A DNA stretch of 64,000 nucleotides from Brachypodium distachyon (Eukaryota; Streptophyta; Magnoliopsida; Poales; Poaceae). The stretch is from NCBI RefSeq assembly GCF_000005505.3, contig NC_016132.3:39322914-39386913 (forward strand), written 5' to 3'. The position numbers and the translations under genes were made by a program. Shown piece after piece: positions 1 to 11,100 of the stretch (position 1 is its first letter; every line of letters starts with the position of its first letter). The notes beneath the pieces were generated by a model. It had not been told where the DNA came from. It searched no databases and saw only the letters and a program-made list of their open reading frames with translations.

Positions 1-1
1 C

Positions 2-1291
2 TTAGGACTTGTCGGTTACTACAGGAGGTTCACCGAGAACTTTTCCAAGATAGCAAGGCCCATGACGGAACTCTTGAAGAAGGAGAAGAAATTTGAGTGG
101 ACCGATAAGAAATTTGAGTGGACCAAGATAGCAAGTTTTCTGGAATTGAAGAAAAGACTAGTGTCTGCACCAGTTCTGTGTTTGCCCAATATACAGGAAG
201 ATTTCCAAGTGTATTGTGACGCCTCGCGTCTAGGATTGGGCTGTGTTTTGATGCAAGGAGGGAGAGTTGTGGAATACGCCTCGCGACAACTTAAGAGCCA
301 CGAAAAGAATTACCCCACTCATGATTTGGAATTAGCATCGGTAGTGCACGCACTCAAGACCTGGAGGCACTATCTCGTGGGAAAGCATTGTGAATTATTT
401 ACCAACCACAAAAGCTTGAAGTATATATTCACGCAGAAGGAGCTGAACATGAGACAAAGAAGGTGGTTGGAACTAATTAAGGATTATAATTTGAATCTGC
501 AATACCACCCAGGCAAGGCTAACGTGGTGGCTGACGCTTTGAGCCGCAAGGGCTACGTCAATGGACTGACAGCTGGAGTGTTACCCTCTGAATTGTGTGA
601 ACAATTCAAGGACCTCAAGTTGGAGATAGTCCCGGAAGGTTATCTAGCTACCTTAGAGGTACCCACACTGTTGGACAAGATTACAGAAGCCCAGAAAACT
701 GATACAGAGATTGCACAAATAAAAGCTAATATGGCCGAAAACAAAGCTGAAGGATTTCGGGAGGATGAACAAGGAACTATTTGGTTTAAGAAGCGTATTT
801 GCGTACCCCAGGACCCTGAGATCAGAAAGTTGATATTTCAAGAGGCTCATGATTCACCATACTCCATTCACCCCGGGAACACCAAAATGTACATGGATCT
901 GAAGGAAAGTTTCTGGTGGATTGGATTGAAGCGAGATATTGCGGAATATATTGCTCTGTGTGATGTTTGTAACAGAATCAAGGTTGAACACCAGAAACCA
1001 GCTGGACTATTACAACCGCTGCCAGTGCCAGACTGGAAATGGGACAAAGTAGGCATGGACTTCATCACCAGATTTCCGAGGAAAAAGTCTGGCTATGATT
1101 CGATATGGGTAGTAATCGACCGTTTGACTAAAGTTGCTCACTTCATACCTGTGAAGACCACTTATACAAGTGCTCAGTTGGCCAAACGCTACATGTCTAG
1201 AATTGTGTGTCTACATGGAGTCCCTAAGGAGATCGTTTCAGACAAAGGCATTCAATTTACGTCAAGATTTTTGGGACAAAGTGAATCTTAG
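2..1291 (+). pseudogene. Ty3/gypsy pol fragment: RT tail, RNase H, integrase
   Basis: The frame is open from the left edge of the window, so this is the 3' part of a larger pol gene. It starts in the RT thumb (LVGYYRRFTENFSKIARPM) and runs into RNase H, where YCDASRLGLGCVL carries the first catalytic Asp and the LELASVVHALKTWRHYL block follows. The linker has YHPGKANVVADALSR. Integrase shows the zinc-binding HPG...CDVC region and a core with GMDFI and SDKGIQFTSRF. It stops just after the second catalytic Asp, where the sequence switches to an integrase on the other strand. A 21-bp tandem duplication near 82-124 repeats the KKFEWT stretch, an insertion the family does not normally have. The motifs resemble plant chromovirus-type gypsy elements, but the lineage is inferred. 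It cannot be functional: no catalytic Glu, C-terminal domain or LTR follows. Confidence 0.9.
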
Positions 1292-1850
1292 TGCCCATGT
1301 CCTCGCTGTAAGCTTGGAACACCGCACTAGTGAATTGCGTGCCGTTGTCGGTGATGATGTCGTTAGGCACACCAAACCGGCACACAATGCCCTTGAAAAA
1401 CTTGATGGCCGCCTACGCCGTGACGGCTCGGACAGGCTCCACCTCGATCCACTTCGAGAACTTTTCGATGGCCACGAGCAGGTACTCGTAGTCGCCAACT
1501 GCTCTCGGCAGCTTGCCGACGATGTCCAGCCCCCAGACCGCGAACGACCACGAGGACGGGATGACTTGCAGGGCTTGCGCTGGCTGGTTGCTCTTCTTGG
1601 CGTGAAACTAGCACGCTTCATAGGTCTTGACTAATTGCTCTGCGTCAGCTAGTGCTGTCGGCCAGTAAAAGCCATGCCGGAATGCTTTCCTAGCTAGTGC
1701 CCTGGAGGCCACATGGTGCGAGCATGTGCCTCGATGTATATCCTCAAGCAACATGCACCCTTCTTCTTGGGGCACGCAGAGGAGCATGACTCCTTTAGGA
1801 TGCCTCCGGTAGAGTCCCCCGTCCACCCGGGCGTACATTTTGGCTTGCCA
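1275..1850 (-). pseudogene. Integrase remnant of outer Tat-like element
   Basis: The minus strand gives ARVDGGLYRRHPKGVMLLCV, then a HHCC-type region (DIHRGTCSHHVASRALARKAFRHGFYW...EQLVKTYEAC) with an in-frame stop just after the last Cys. A shifted frame continues with WSFAVWGLDIVGKLPRAVGDYEYLLVAIEKFSKWIE and ends in NDIITDNGTQFTS. The first two catalytic Asp positions are visible (GLDIVG, TDNGTQF). The core ends at the junction with the + strand gypsy fragment and the catalytic Glu is lost. Confidence 0.75.
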
Positions 1851-2039
1851 GGCTACTCGCTCCGTGGCAACGTCTTCCTCCGGGAGGGTCTGTCCCTGAG
1901 GTAACGAATAATATCCGTTCCCCAGGGTGGTGGTTCCCAGCTAGTGCATGCCACAAGCTTGGTGGCATGGTCCCCCGCAGCTGCGGGGTCTCCTTGAGTC
2001 GCCGCAGGGGCTTCCCCGGCAACCGCCTTGGGGTCGACA

Positions 2040-2216
2040 GAGGGCTTTGACTGCCTCTGCACTAACACCCCAGGAGGCACCTTGCTGCGTTCCGCTGCCC
2101 ATTTGGACAATTCATTCGCAACAAAGCTGTCCTTGCGCATCACATGCTCAAACCGAAGTCCCTTGAACCTGGACTCCAATTTTCGCACTTCCTCCACGTA
2201 CGCTGCCATCTGGGGG
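2040..2216 (-). pseudogene. RNase H C-terminal remnant of outer Tat-like element
   Basis: The minus strand encodes MAAYVEEVRKLESRFKGLRF, EHVMRKDSFVANELSKWAAE and a following VPPGVLVQ. This is the typical end of the archaeal-like RNase H of plant Tat elements, where a conserved Asp follows RKD and the AN/DELSKWA helix. The N-terminal catalytic part is absent because of the deletion that joins it to protease. Confidence 0.65.
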
Positions 2217-2487
2217 CAGTGGGCTTCATCTGCTCCAGGGGCGGCTGAAGCTTCTCCACCAGCTTGGCAGACAGTAGGTTGAGGCTCGCCCCGCTGTCCA
2301 CCAGTACTTTGGTCCCCGTCACATTGTTTATGATCGGCGACACCACGAGGGGGAGTACACCTGACCCCAAGGGACGGATCGGGTGATTGTCCGAGTTGAA
2401 GGTGATCGGCACATGCGACCACCGCAACGGCTGCTGCGCCTCCACGCTGGGGAGGAGGGCGCAGACCTCACGCGTAAGCCGCTTCAC
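2217..2487 (-). pseudogene. Retroviral-type protease remnant of outer Tat-like element
   Basis: The reading starts MKRLTREVCALLP and continues with VPITFNSDNHP and GTKVLVDSGASLNLLSAKLVEKL. VDSGA is the catalytic aspartate motif of LTR-element proteases, and here it is intact. The sequence then jumps, near 2216, straight into the C-terminal part of RNase H in another frame. The entire reverse transcriptase that should lie between is missing, so this is the edge of a large internal deletion. Confidence 0.75.
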
Positions 2488-3492
2488 GGTAGCGTGAGAC
2501 GTGAGAGCGTACGCTCCCCCGTGGATGCAGGCGACGTTAAGAGGCTCCTGGAAGCCAGGCTCGTCGGCGTTGTCGCTGCAGTCATCCTCGCGCTGTTCGG
2601 TGCGAGGCTTGTCGCGTCCCCGAGGAGGCCGGTCCTTGCCGCCGCGGGCTTGACCGCAACCCCCCGCAGTTTCTCATTTGTCACCGCCGGCTGCGCCCCA
2701 GCCTGCTCCGCTGCGGGGGTTGTTCGGGCAGTCTTGGGAGTGGTGCCCGATGTCCCCGCGATTGAAGCAAGCCCTGGCAGCGCGGCGCTCCTCGTGGCGC
2801 TGCTCACGCTTCTCCTTGATGGTCTGGAGAGTGCGGCAGTCCTGCGCGTCGTGGGTGGCGTTGGTGTGGATGGGGCAGCGCGCGGCCACCACCGGCTTGC
2901 TACCTGATGCTCCCACCGACGCCGCCTTCTTGGTGGGCCTCTGAGGAGCCCCCGGCTCCGCGGCAAGCACTTGCTTCCCACCGCGTTTCGGGTGGGTTTG
3001 CCGCTACTTTGGCGGCAAGCTCGGGCGCCAAGCGCCCTTCCTCGGCCATCGCGCCCTTGTGCGCGAGAGCGTAGAGATCCCTTGTAGTCTGGATCCAGTG
3101 CGTGTTCAGTTTCTCACGCATCTTCGGGTCGCGGACGTTGATGGCGTACGTGTGGGGCGAGGCTCTGTTTGCGTTGCACGCGGCGCACTGTGGTCGTGGC
3201 GCAGCTGTCGCTGCGCATCCTCAGCCCGCGAGTGGACTCGCTGGCTGGCGCACGCGACGTTGTGGTTGCTTGTGTGGCTGGCTCCGGCGCTAGGCGCCGT
3301 AGGCCCCCTCAGCCGGTTGTCCGCCGACGGCCGAGGAGGTGGAGGTGCCAGCTGCGATTGCTGCTGCTGCCGTGGAGGCCACCCCTGGTCCCCTTGAACT
3401 TGCGACACGCGCGCGGCGTCGTGGGATCGAGTGCGCATGGCGAGGGTGCCATGCAAGTCGACCCAGGGCTCGTCTGCCTTCTTGGGCGGCAT
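2484..3492 (-). pseudogene. gag: gag of outer Tat-like element (frameshifted)
   Basis: The minus-strand frame opens with MPPKKADEPWVDLHGTLAMRTRSHD about 90 bases downstream of the primer-binding site, as expected for gag. Colinear similarity to the inner element's gag is clear (SADNRLRGPTAP against SADNWLRGPTAL; then REKLNTHWIQTTRDLYALAHKGAMAEEGRLAPELAAK). The region between these blocks is shorter than in the inner copy, so an internal deletion is likely, and the frame shifts at least twice. The nucleocapsid knuckle reads CFNRGDIGHHSQDC, so the second zinc-ligand Cys is replaced by Arg. Not a functional capsid protein. Confidence 0.75.
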
Positions 3493-3582
3493 GGCGAGCT
3501 AGTTGTTGAGGATGTCGTAGACGAAGAAGCCGGTGTTGAAGACGATGACGCCGGCGGTCACCCAGAGCTCTCTGCACGCCCC

Positions 3583-3598
3583 CCTACCTGCCGCGCCA
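3583..3598 (-). promoter_or_regulatory. Primer-binding site of outer Tat-like element (mutated)
   Basis: Two bases inside the LTR end the minus strand reads TGGCGCGGCAGGTAGG. The inner related element at 6066 has TGGCGCGCCAGGTAGG, so one base in the tRNA-complementary core differs. Confidence 0.65.
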
Positions 3599-3600
3599 GA

Positions 3601-3967
3601 TGTCGGAGCACGTGTCTTCGGCACCGGGATGCCGAGCACCCCCTTTTTGGTTCGTTGGAGGGCGAGGCGATTGCTCCGGCGATCGCCGGCGTGACGATAG
3701 ACACGAAGTGTTGACATGTGAATTTACCCAGGTTCGGGCCACCCGGAGGTGTAACACCCTACGTCCTGCTTTCTGTTGTATTCAAGATTGCGTATGTCAC
3801 TTACAAGGTGATCCGGGAGTTCCCGGGGAGCTACTTGGCGATGGGTCTAACTAGAGCTCAAGATAGACTGATCGGAACCCTTTGACCGGTGGCATTGGTC
3901 CTCCTTTTATAGGCAAGGGGATACCACAGGTGCCAATGCATGTAGTGCGACACGTCTCCTAGACGCG
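3601..3967 (-). repeat. Outer Tat-like 5' LTR, promoter-proximal/R/U5 part
   Basis: On the minus strand this half carries a TATA box (CTATAAAAGG near 3903-3911), the conserved GGTCAAAGGGTTC block and the U5 segment CCTCCGGGTGGCCCGAACCTGGGTAAA. It ends ..GCTCCGACA directly before the primer-binding site. The rest of the LTR continues at 17652-17969 beyond the nested insertion. Confidence 0.75.
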
Positions 3968-4837
3968 TCTCGTAGCCCGGGGCTTAGACACCGGGGGTGC
4001 GTGGCACCCCCTTTTAGGTTTGGCAGAGGGCGTCGGGGATCGCTCCGGCGATCGCCGACGAGGCTAATGTCAAGCGTGAAAATGCACACGACTGTTTTAC
4101 CCAGGTTCAGGCCACCCTGAGGTGTAAAACCCTACGTCTTGCTTCTGTGTTTGTATTAGCCAGTGAACAAGGGTTTACAGGTTGCCGGGGGAGTTCCCGG
4201 GCGTTCTCTCCTTTTCTGCTAAGTGCTACTTGCTATTCTTGGGCTAAGACTAGTAGGAACCGAACCCTTTGACCGTTGGCGATGGTTCTCCTTTTATACT
4301 CAAGGGGATACCACAGGTGCCTTGGTGCATGGGTGACAAATGTCGAGCAAAGACCCTAGGCAGCTTCCCCTTGCTGCGCTGGCATGCATGCATGGTGCAA
4401 AGCACTGTACCTAGGCGGTACGTGCCTTGGATTCACTGAGAGCCACTCACTGTAGGCTGACTTGACAAGGAACCACCCTTCTGTCGGAGCATTTAATGCC
4501 TGCTTGCGCCACACTCCTTGCCCTGAGGAGCCCTGCGCACAGGGAGCCTGCCGGGGTGGCAACGTGGTGTGGATGCTCTGCCTGCTGGGCACCGGCCCTG
4601 TCGTAGGTGCCTGCGCCCGGGAACACCCTCGCGGCAAGTGACCTTCCCCGAAGGCGTCCTGGCCAAGACCCTCTTGTTGCCTTCCGGGGTAACCCCCACA
4701 GCCCGGCTAGTCCTGCTGGGCTGGCGACTCCCCGGGCAGCTCGAACGGTGCTACCCAGGGTGTTGTACTTCCGGGGAGGACGTGGGACGACCCACGCGTT
4801 AAGCAACGGTGGTATCCCGGGTACCACTGGTGCGACA
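3968..4837 (-). repeat. Left LTR of middle element
   Basis: On the minus strand it starts TGTCGCACCAGTGGTACCCGG and ends at 3968 with CCCCGGGCTACGAGA, where a CGACA end is expected. It includes a TATA box (GAGTATAAAAGGAG near 4291-4299) and the conserved GGTCAAAGGGTTC and CCTGAACCTGGGTAAAAC blocks. Length is 870 bp, against 888 bp for the inner element's LTR. Confidence 0.75.
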
Positions 4838-5900
4838 GTAGCCTCCAGGTGTGGGCCGGCAACACCAGCTCCCGGGCGAACTCATCCTTGGTCGGTTGCC
4901 GGGCTACGCCCTTAACCGACGCGTGGGTCCCGAGCCGCTTCAGGTGCCCGTTTATGCGTTACTCCAAGGACTCCGCCGTTACGGGCAGGGTAGTGGGGGC
5001 GAGATTTCCGCCCTAACCTCCCCTTAATCACGGGTGGTTAAGGCCACGGCCCGGATTCCCCATCTTTAAGCGTAGTTATCCCCAACGCACCTGTAGGGTG
5101 CGGATGCGACCGTTGCTCAGCGTCGGGGCGCTATAAGACCCCACCGCTGCGCTGAGGAGCAAACACTTAACCCCCAGCCCTTCTTCCTCATCCCCATTCC
5201 TCCTTGCGCCCCTGATTCCTACTAATCTCCGCCCGCATTCCCCATGGCGCCCACAGTCCCCAAGAGAGAGGGAAAGGCTCCAAGAATTCTGCAGTCGAAA
5301 AAGGCGAGAAGGCTCCCAAGAATCCACTCTCGGAGAAGGACCAGAAGAAACGGGAGTTGAGGGCCACGCAGGCCTTCTTCAGGCCCGGCTACAACGGTGA
5401 GGGGCTTGACAAGATCCGGCATGCCGTCGCCTCCCGGTTCAACGAGTACGGCGAGACGCTCGTCTTCCCCGCAGGCGCTGATCACCAGGACAATGACTTC
5501 CGGGTGTTCGCCCGCTTCATCCTTGTGGGGCTGGTGCCTCCGTTCTCCCTCTTCGTCCACGCACTCATGGCGGCGTACCAGCTCCGGGTTGCGCAACTCC
5601 ACCCGACCTCCCTCTTCCTTCTCGCCGTCTTCCAATTCCTCTGCGAGGGATTTGTTGGGGTGATGCCGTCAGTGACGTTGTTCCACCACTACTTTTACCC
5701 GCGCGTCGAGCAATCGGAGGTGATGTCGTCGGGGGTGGTGTTCCGTGCCCACGACAAGATGAAGTCGGAGTTCATCATGCTGACGGAGAAGAAGATCGAG
5801 AAGGAGTGGCGCGCGGATTGGTGCTGGGTTCGCGTGGAGGATCCCGATGAGTTCATCTACGCGCCCACCGAGCTGCCCATGAGTAACGACAGTTGGCGGG

Positions 5901-6063
5901 TGTCGTTGCACGGGGCTCCGACACCGGGGGCGTGCAGGCAACCCCCCTTTTAGGTTTGGCAGGGGTGGCGGGGATCGCTACGGCGATCGCCGGCGTGGCC
6001 GATGGCGTACGTAAAAGGGGGTGTGCCCGCACGCCCCCGGTGTCGGAGCCCCGTGCAACGACA
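5901..6063 (+). repeat. Aberrant 5' terminus: inverted U5 fused to direct U5 end
   Basis: Positions 5901-6014 are the reverse complement of the LTR 3' end (TGTCGTTGCACGGGGCTCCG at left, CGGAGCCCCATGCAACGACA at 12703). Positions 6012-6063 are a direct copy of the last 52 bp of the LTR, followed by TC and the primer-binding site. The switch lies in TACGTAA, which is part of both arms. The U3 and R regions of a normal 5' LTR are absent, so there is no LTR promoter here. Confidence 0.8.
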
Positions 6064-6065
6064 TC

Positions 6066-6081
6066 TGGCGCGCCAGGTAGG
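6066..6081 (+). promoter_or_regulatory. Primer-binding site of inner element
   Basis: TGGCGCGCCAGGTAGG lies two bases after the LTR end ..AACGACA, the normal position for tRNA-primed minus-strand synthesis in LTR elements. Confidence 0.75.
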
Positions 6082-6172
6082 GGGGCGCGTGAGGAGAGCT
6101 CACCGGTAACCGCCGGCGGCAACGTCTACACCAACATCGGCCTCGTCCTCCTCGACGACAGAGCCAACCACC

Positions 6173-7307
6173 ATGCGTCCTAAGCGGGCTGGTGACCCTC
6201 GGATCGATCCGCGTGAAGGCCCAGTGGCACACACGCGGTCCCATGACGTGCAGCCCGCGTCGCGGGTTCAGGAAAATCCTGAACCTTCACGAGCGCAGCA
6301 GTCACAGCTGCCATCCCCACCTCCTCGGCCATCGGCAGACAACTGGCTGAGGGGGCCGACGGCCCTCGGCGCCAGGGCCAGTCGTGCGAGCAGCCATGGT
6401 GTCGCCCGCGCCGGCCAGCGAGTCGAGTCGCGGGCCGAAGGCGCGCAGCGTCAGCTGCGCCACGAGCATATCGCGTCGCAAGCGACGCCAACAGGGTCGC
6501 ACCCCGCGCACCCGGGCGCATCCGGGGATAGGGCGGAAGGCAGCTGCTCGGGAAACCGGCCGCCTCCCGCCCAAACCCCGGCGGAAGCCATCATTGCTGC
6601 GCGGGTCATGGTGCGGTATGAGCCACAGCAGGGCATGCCAGCACACGAGGCATGGAGTGCGGAACTAGATGCGCTCCTCGCGCTCGCCGCCCAACGGTCA
6701 CAGAGCGAGGGCGGCCCGGCAGGCTCAGGCCGCGGGCAAAACCCAGGGCGCGGAGACGCGCCCCGCACCTCGCAACACCACCTTCGCCATCAATGTCCGC
6801 GACACCAAGATGCGCGAGAAGCTGAGCATGCATCGGATCCGAACGATGCAGGATCTGTACGCCTTGGTGCACAAGTGTGCCATGGCCGAGGAAGGGCGCT
6901 TAGCGCCCGAACTTGCAGCTAAAGCTGCCGTGAGCCCAGGAGAGGGTTCACAGAAGAAGAGTTCCCACAAGCGCAGCGGGAAACTAGTCTTCACTGCGGA
7001 GTCGGGGGCTACCGCGAGGCCTGCAAAGAAGGCCTCGCCCGGTGGCGGGTCTGGAGGCAAGCAGGGCGATGCGTCCCGCTGCCCCATCCACGCAAACTCT
7101 ACCCACAACGCACAGGATTGCCGCATCCTGCAGGGTATCAAGCAGCGGCGTGAGCAGCACCACGAGGAGCGCCGGACAGCCGGCGCCTGCTTCAACTGCG
7201 GCGACGTCGGGCATCTCTCCCGAGATTGGCCGAATGACCCTAGGGCTGGGCCGAAGCCTGCCGGCGGTGCCCCCGGCAGGGAGGAAGCCCAGGGGGGACG
7301 TGGCTAG
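6173..7307 (+). pseudogene. gag: gag of inner element
   Basis: ATG at 6173 opens MRPKRAGDPRIDPREGPVAH about 90 bp after the primer-binding site. The Pro/Arg-rich N-terminus passes into a frame shifted near 6730-6790 that encodes the capsid-like block TTFAINVRDTKMREKLSMHR and DLYALVHKCAMAEEGRLAPE. A basic linker leads to a first Cys/His stretch (CPIHANSTHNAQDC) and a zinc knuckle CFNCGDVGHLSRDW, in which the last Cys is Trp. The frameshift and the damaged knuckle imply no functional capsid, but this copy is less decayed than the outer element's gag. Confidence 0.8.
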
Positions 7308-7384
7308 GCCCGCACTGGCAGGGACGCCCTCCCCAGGGACGGGACAGGGCTCGTGTTGAGGAGCAGCACGAGTCCGATTGCACT

Positions 7385-8195
7385 GACGGTGACGAGCCAG
7401 GCTTCCTGGAGCCCCGCGGCGTCGCCTGCATCCATGGGGGAGCTTACGCTCCCCCATCTCATGCCGCGGTGAAGCGCCTCACCCGCGACGTGTGCGCACT
7501 GTTGCCGGACGCGGAGCCGCAGCAGCCGCTGAAGCGGTCGCACGTCCCGATCACCTTCAGCTCTGACGATCACCCTGCGCGGCAGCTGGGTTCGGGGGTC
7601 ATACCCTTCGTGGTCTCACCGATCATCAAGAACATGACGGTGACCAAGGTGCTGGTGGACAACGGAGCAGGGCTGAACCTCCTGAACGCTTTCCGGTAGA
7701 GCAACTGAAGCCCACTGACCCGTTTCGGGGAGTAAACCCCGAGATCGTGCGCCCCCTGGGGCGCATCACGCTGCCGGTGACCTTCGGGTCCCGGAAAGCG
7801 TTCAGGACTGAGCACATTGTGTTCGACGTCGCACACACCCCGTTGCCCTACAACGGGATCCTTGGTCGGCCGGCGCTGATCAAGTTCATGGCGGCGACGC
7901 ATTGAGCCTATGGCGTGATGAAGATGTCGTCCGTATACGGGGTCCTCTCCATCAGGTGCGACCTCAAGGACGCGGCCTGGTGCATTGGCAACGTCGTCAG
8001 GGTCGGCGCCGCAGCCGGCGTCGGTGACGGGGACGTTGCCGAAGGCGGAAGCTCGCCGGGCGACGGCCTGGCAACGAAGAAGGCCCGCGCTACCCTGCGA
8101 GAGCTTGCCGGGGGAAGCGCAGGTTCGAGCTCGTGCCCCGGCAAGGGCCAGAAGCTCCGGGAGGAGGTCGCCAAGGTGAAGAAGCTGCCCCTCCA
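7385..8195 (+). pseudogene. Protease region and start of RT domain, inner element
   Basis: The + strand encodes MKRLTRDVCALLPDAEPQQP, then VPITFSSDDHPARQLGSGVI and VTKVLVDNGAGLNLLNAF. The catalytic motif is DNGA instead of DSGA. Shifted frames continue with EIVRPLGRITLPVTFGSRKAF, FDVAHTPLPYNGILGRPALI and KMSSVYGVLSIRCDLKDAAWC, the usual protease end and linker to RT, with an in-frame TGA after AATH at 7903. At about 8196 the sequence joins the 3' end of the minus-strand accessory gene, so RT, RNase H and integrase are gone. The element would depend on others to move. Confidence 0.75.
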
Positions 8196-11100
8196 AGTAG
8201 CATCTCGAAGGGGAAGTCCGGATGGCGGAGGTGGATCCGCGGAAGGATTGTCCCGGCTACCTCCCTGTCGCAGTTGGCCACCTCGTCGGCGCAGTACTTG
8301 GCGATCCAGACGTCCAGCATCCCCAGCTTCCCCACCAAGTCGGAGAAGAATGGGATCAGCGTGGAGACGTCCGTGCCATCCACCCCTGCGGCCTGCAGCT
8401 CGAACCGAGGCAGCAGGTCGCGCAGCGCAGTGGCGATCTTCAGCAGCTTCTCGGTCTCCATCTTCCGCTGGCCGATCAGCGTGCCATGGTGGAGCCGGGC
8501 CTCGTGCGTGATCTTCTTAGCCTTGCGGACGCGCCCCTCTAGCCCCTTGATCTCCGCATCCTTGAGCCTGATGTCCGCGCCGGCCTTGGCGAGCCCTTCC
8601 CGGAGGGTGACCCGCTCGGTCTCGAGACGCTCCACCTTGTCCTTAGCGGAGTTGAGCTCGAGCTCGCGCTGGGCCGCCGCGGTCACCGCGCTCTCGGTGG
8701 CCTTGGTTTGCACCTCCGGCTTGACCGCCAAGCCCTGGATCTTGCCGGAGTCGGTGGCGAGCAAGTCGCTCTTCTCCTTGAGGCGCGCCTGGAGCGTGGA
8801 GAGCGCCTTCTGGTGCTCCTCCTCGGTCCTTGTCAGACCCGTCCTCACCGAGTCCAAGGCCTCCTGGTGCTCGACGTGCAGGGCATCCAGCTGCCGGTGG
8901 AGCTCCTCCTCTAGGACCACCGGCACCGTGGCGTCCACCAAGGCCTCCTGGGCGAGGCGGGTCTCCTCCCGCAGCCGCGAGAGCTCCTGTCGCTCCTTCT
9001 CCACGTCCAGCCGCACTTTGGCAAGCTGGCCCTTGGCGATGGAGTGTTGCTCCCGCACCCGGTTGAAGGAGGAGACGAATGCCTCCTGCTGGTCCCTGAC
9101 GGAATCCAGGAACCGATGCCCGCGCTCGAAGATGCTCGGGTCCCAGGTCAGGGGATTCCAGGCGACCCCGGCAAGTGTCTCGAGCTCGGTGCCGGAGATG
9201 GCGCCCGAGGAAGATGAGGCCCCCGCTGCCACCGTCTGGCTGGGCGGGATATCGTCCGCGCGCGATGGAGCATCCGGCTCCTCCTCCGCTGCAACCTCCC
9301 CCGCACCCACGTTCGAGGGTTGCGGGGCCGGTGTGGTTACCGCGCTCCCAGCAGGGACGGTCTCCTACTGGGAGGCGAGGGAGTCCGCGCCGTCGGCGCC
9401 CGTGGCCGCAGGCGCATCACCGGGCGCAGCTTCGGTCGCTGGAGGAGCTTCCTCCGTCCCGGCAGGAGTCACCTAGGCGTCCGTCGCTAGGGGAGTCACC
9501 TGCCCCATCCCGGCAACTATTCCTGGGTTGTCCGTCACCGGGGGAGCTGCCTCCCCTGTCCCGGCAACCGCTGCCAGGGTGTCCGCCACGAGAGGGGCCT
9601 CCACCTCTACTCCGGCAGGTGCCGCCGGAGCATCTGCCGCTGGCGGAGCGTCGTCTACAAAAAAGGTACGATTACAATATGTTAAATCGATGCTTGAAAT
9701 TGCAGGTAAAAGAGGACAAGGAGCATCCCGTACCTGTTGTCGGCGTCACCTCCATCGGAACTAGGTCGGCGGCGGGTGCGGCAGTGGCGCTGCTAGCCCC
9801 CGCGCCAGTAGAGTCGGCGCTGCCATCTGCGCACGCCTTCTTGCTGGGTGCGGGGGGCGGGGAGTCATCCCTCCCCCTCTTGCGTCGCTCGCCGACGGTC
9901 CCGCCTTCGGGGGGTTACACCGTAGCCCGAAGCCCCAGAAGATCCCCCGTGCAGGCGGGGCCATGGGAGCTCGTGGAGTCGCCGCTGCCTACGACACCGC
10001 AGGAGCCGGTGGAGGACTCGCCTCGGTGCCGGCAACCACTGAGGGTGTGGCAGCCACCACGGCCGCTAGGATGGTTGCCGCCAGGCCGCTGGCAGCCGCA
10101 GCTGGGGCGGTTGCCACCGCGGCACCGGCGGCTGTCGCAGGGGAGGCTACCGCCGTGGCCGCCAAGGAGGGAGCCACCGCTGGGGCGGCCGCCGCTATAG
10201 CAGACGAGGAGGTGGCCGCGGCCGCTGGGCGCGCCCTTGATCGGCGCACAATCAGGGGCCTGTCGTCGTCGCTCTCCTCCTCCTCTTCGTCACCCATGGG
10301 GATGACTTCCCAGGTGGCGGCGACCCGGCTGGTCTCATCGTTCGAGGGCGGGTCGTAAGGCTGCTCGGCCTCCGACTCGCTCCCGCTGTTTTCCCGGACC
10401 TGCTTCCCGCGGGGTTCCGGCCGGGGGGAGTGCAGGGGCTGAGCGGGGGAGTCGGTCATCAGCCCCCACTTGTTGCAGGGTGGGTATGAGCCGATGACGT
10501 CGCTCAGGCCCTCAGTGGCAGCGTGGAGGGCGACGACCCCCAGCGGCAGCCTCGCGTAGGGACAACCTCGCCGGAGATCCCCTTGATCCACGCCCAAAGC
10601 GTGTCCCTGTCCATGCCTTCCGCGCGGAGGCGCGTCTGGTCTGCACTCCCCGTGTACGCCCAGGCGGGGGTGGAGCGGCGCGATGCGGCGCATGATGAAG
10701 GCCCGCGCCACGTCCACATCGGAGAGCCCGAGCCGCTGCAGTGCCCCGATCTTCGCTACGATCGGAGCAAGGTCGTCATCCCGGTGGTACCGGTCCTACT
10801 AGCCAGGAGCTTTGTCCGGCAACTCGGTTGGCGGGAAGATGAGCTCCTCAGGCTCCTCAACCCGGATCCAACACCAGTCCGGGTGCCAGTCCTTCTCGAT
10901 CTTTTTCTCCGACTGGACGATGAACTCTGACTTCGTCCGGTCACGGGCGCGGAAGCTTATCCCCGAGGACATCGCGTGCTTGTTCTCGATGTGGGGATAG
11001 AAGTAATGCCGGAATAATGCCACCGAGGGCATCACTCCGACAAACCCCTCGCAGAGGTAGGAGAAGATTGCGAGGAGGTATAGGGACATCGGGTGGAGCT

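Noticed and set aside
5901..6063. The palindrome as an ordinary MITE
   Set aside because: Both arms match the LTR 3' end of the same element and a primer-binding site follows directly, so it is the element's own terminus.
8133..9476. 447-codon + strand frame
   Set aside because: Mirror of the minus-strand coiled-coil gene; Ser/Arg-rich translation typical of an antisense shadow.
9175..10200. 341-codon + strand frame rich in Pro/Arg
   Set aside because: Antisense to the accessory gene's Ala/Pro linker; no homologous counterpart in the middle-element copy.
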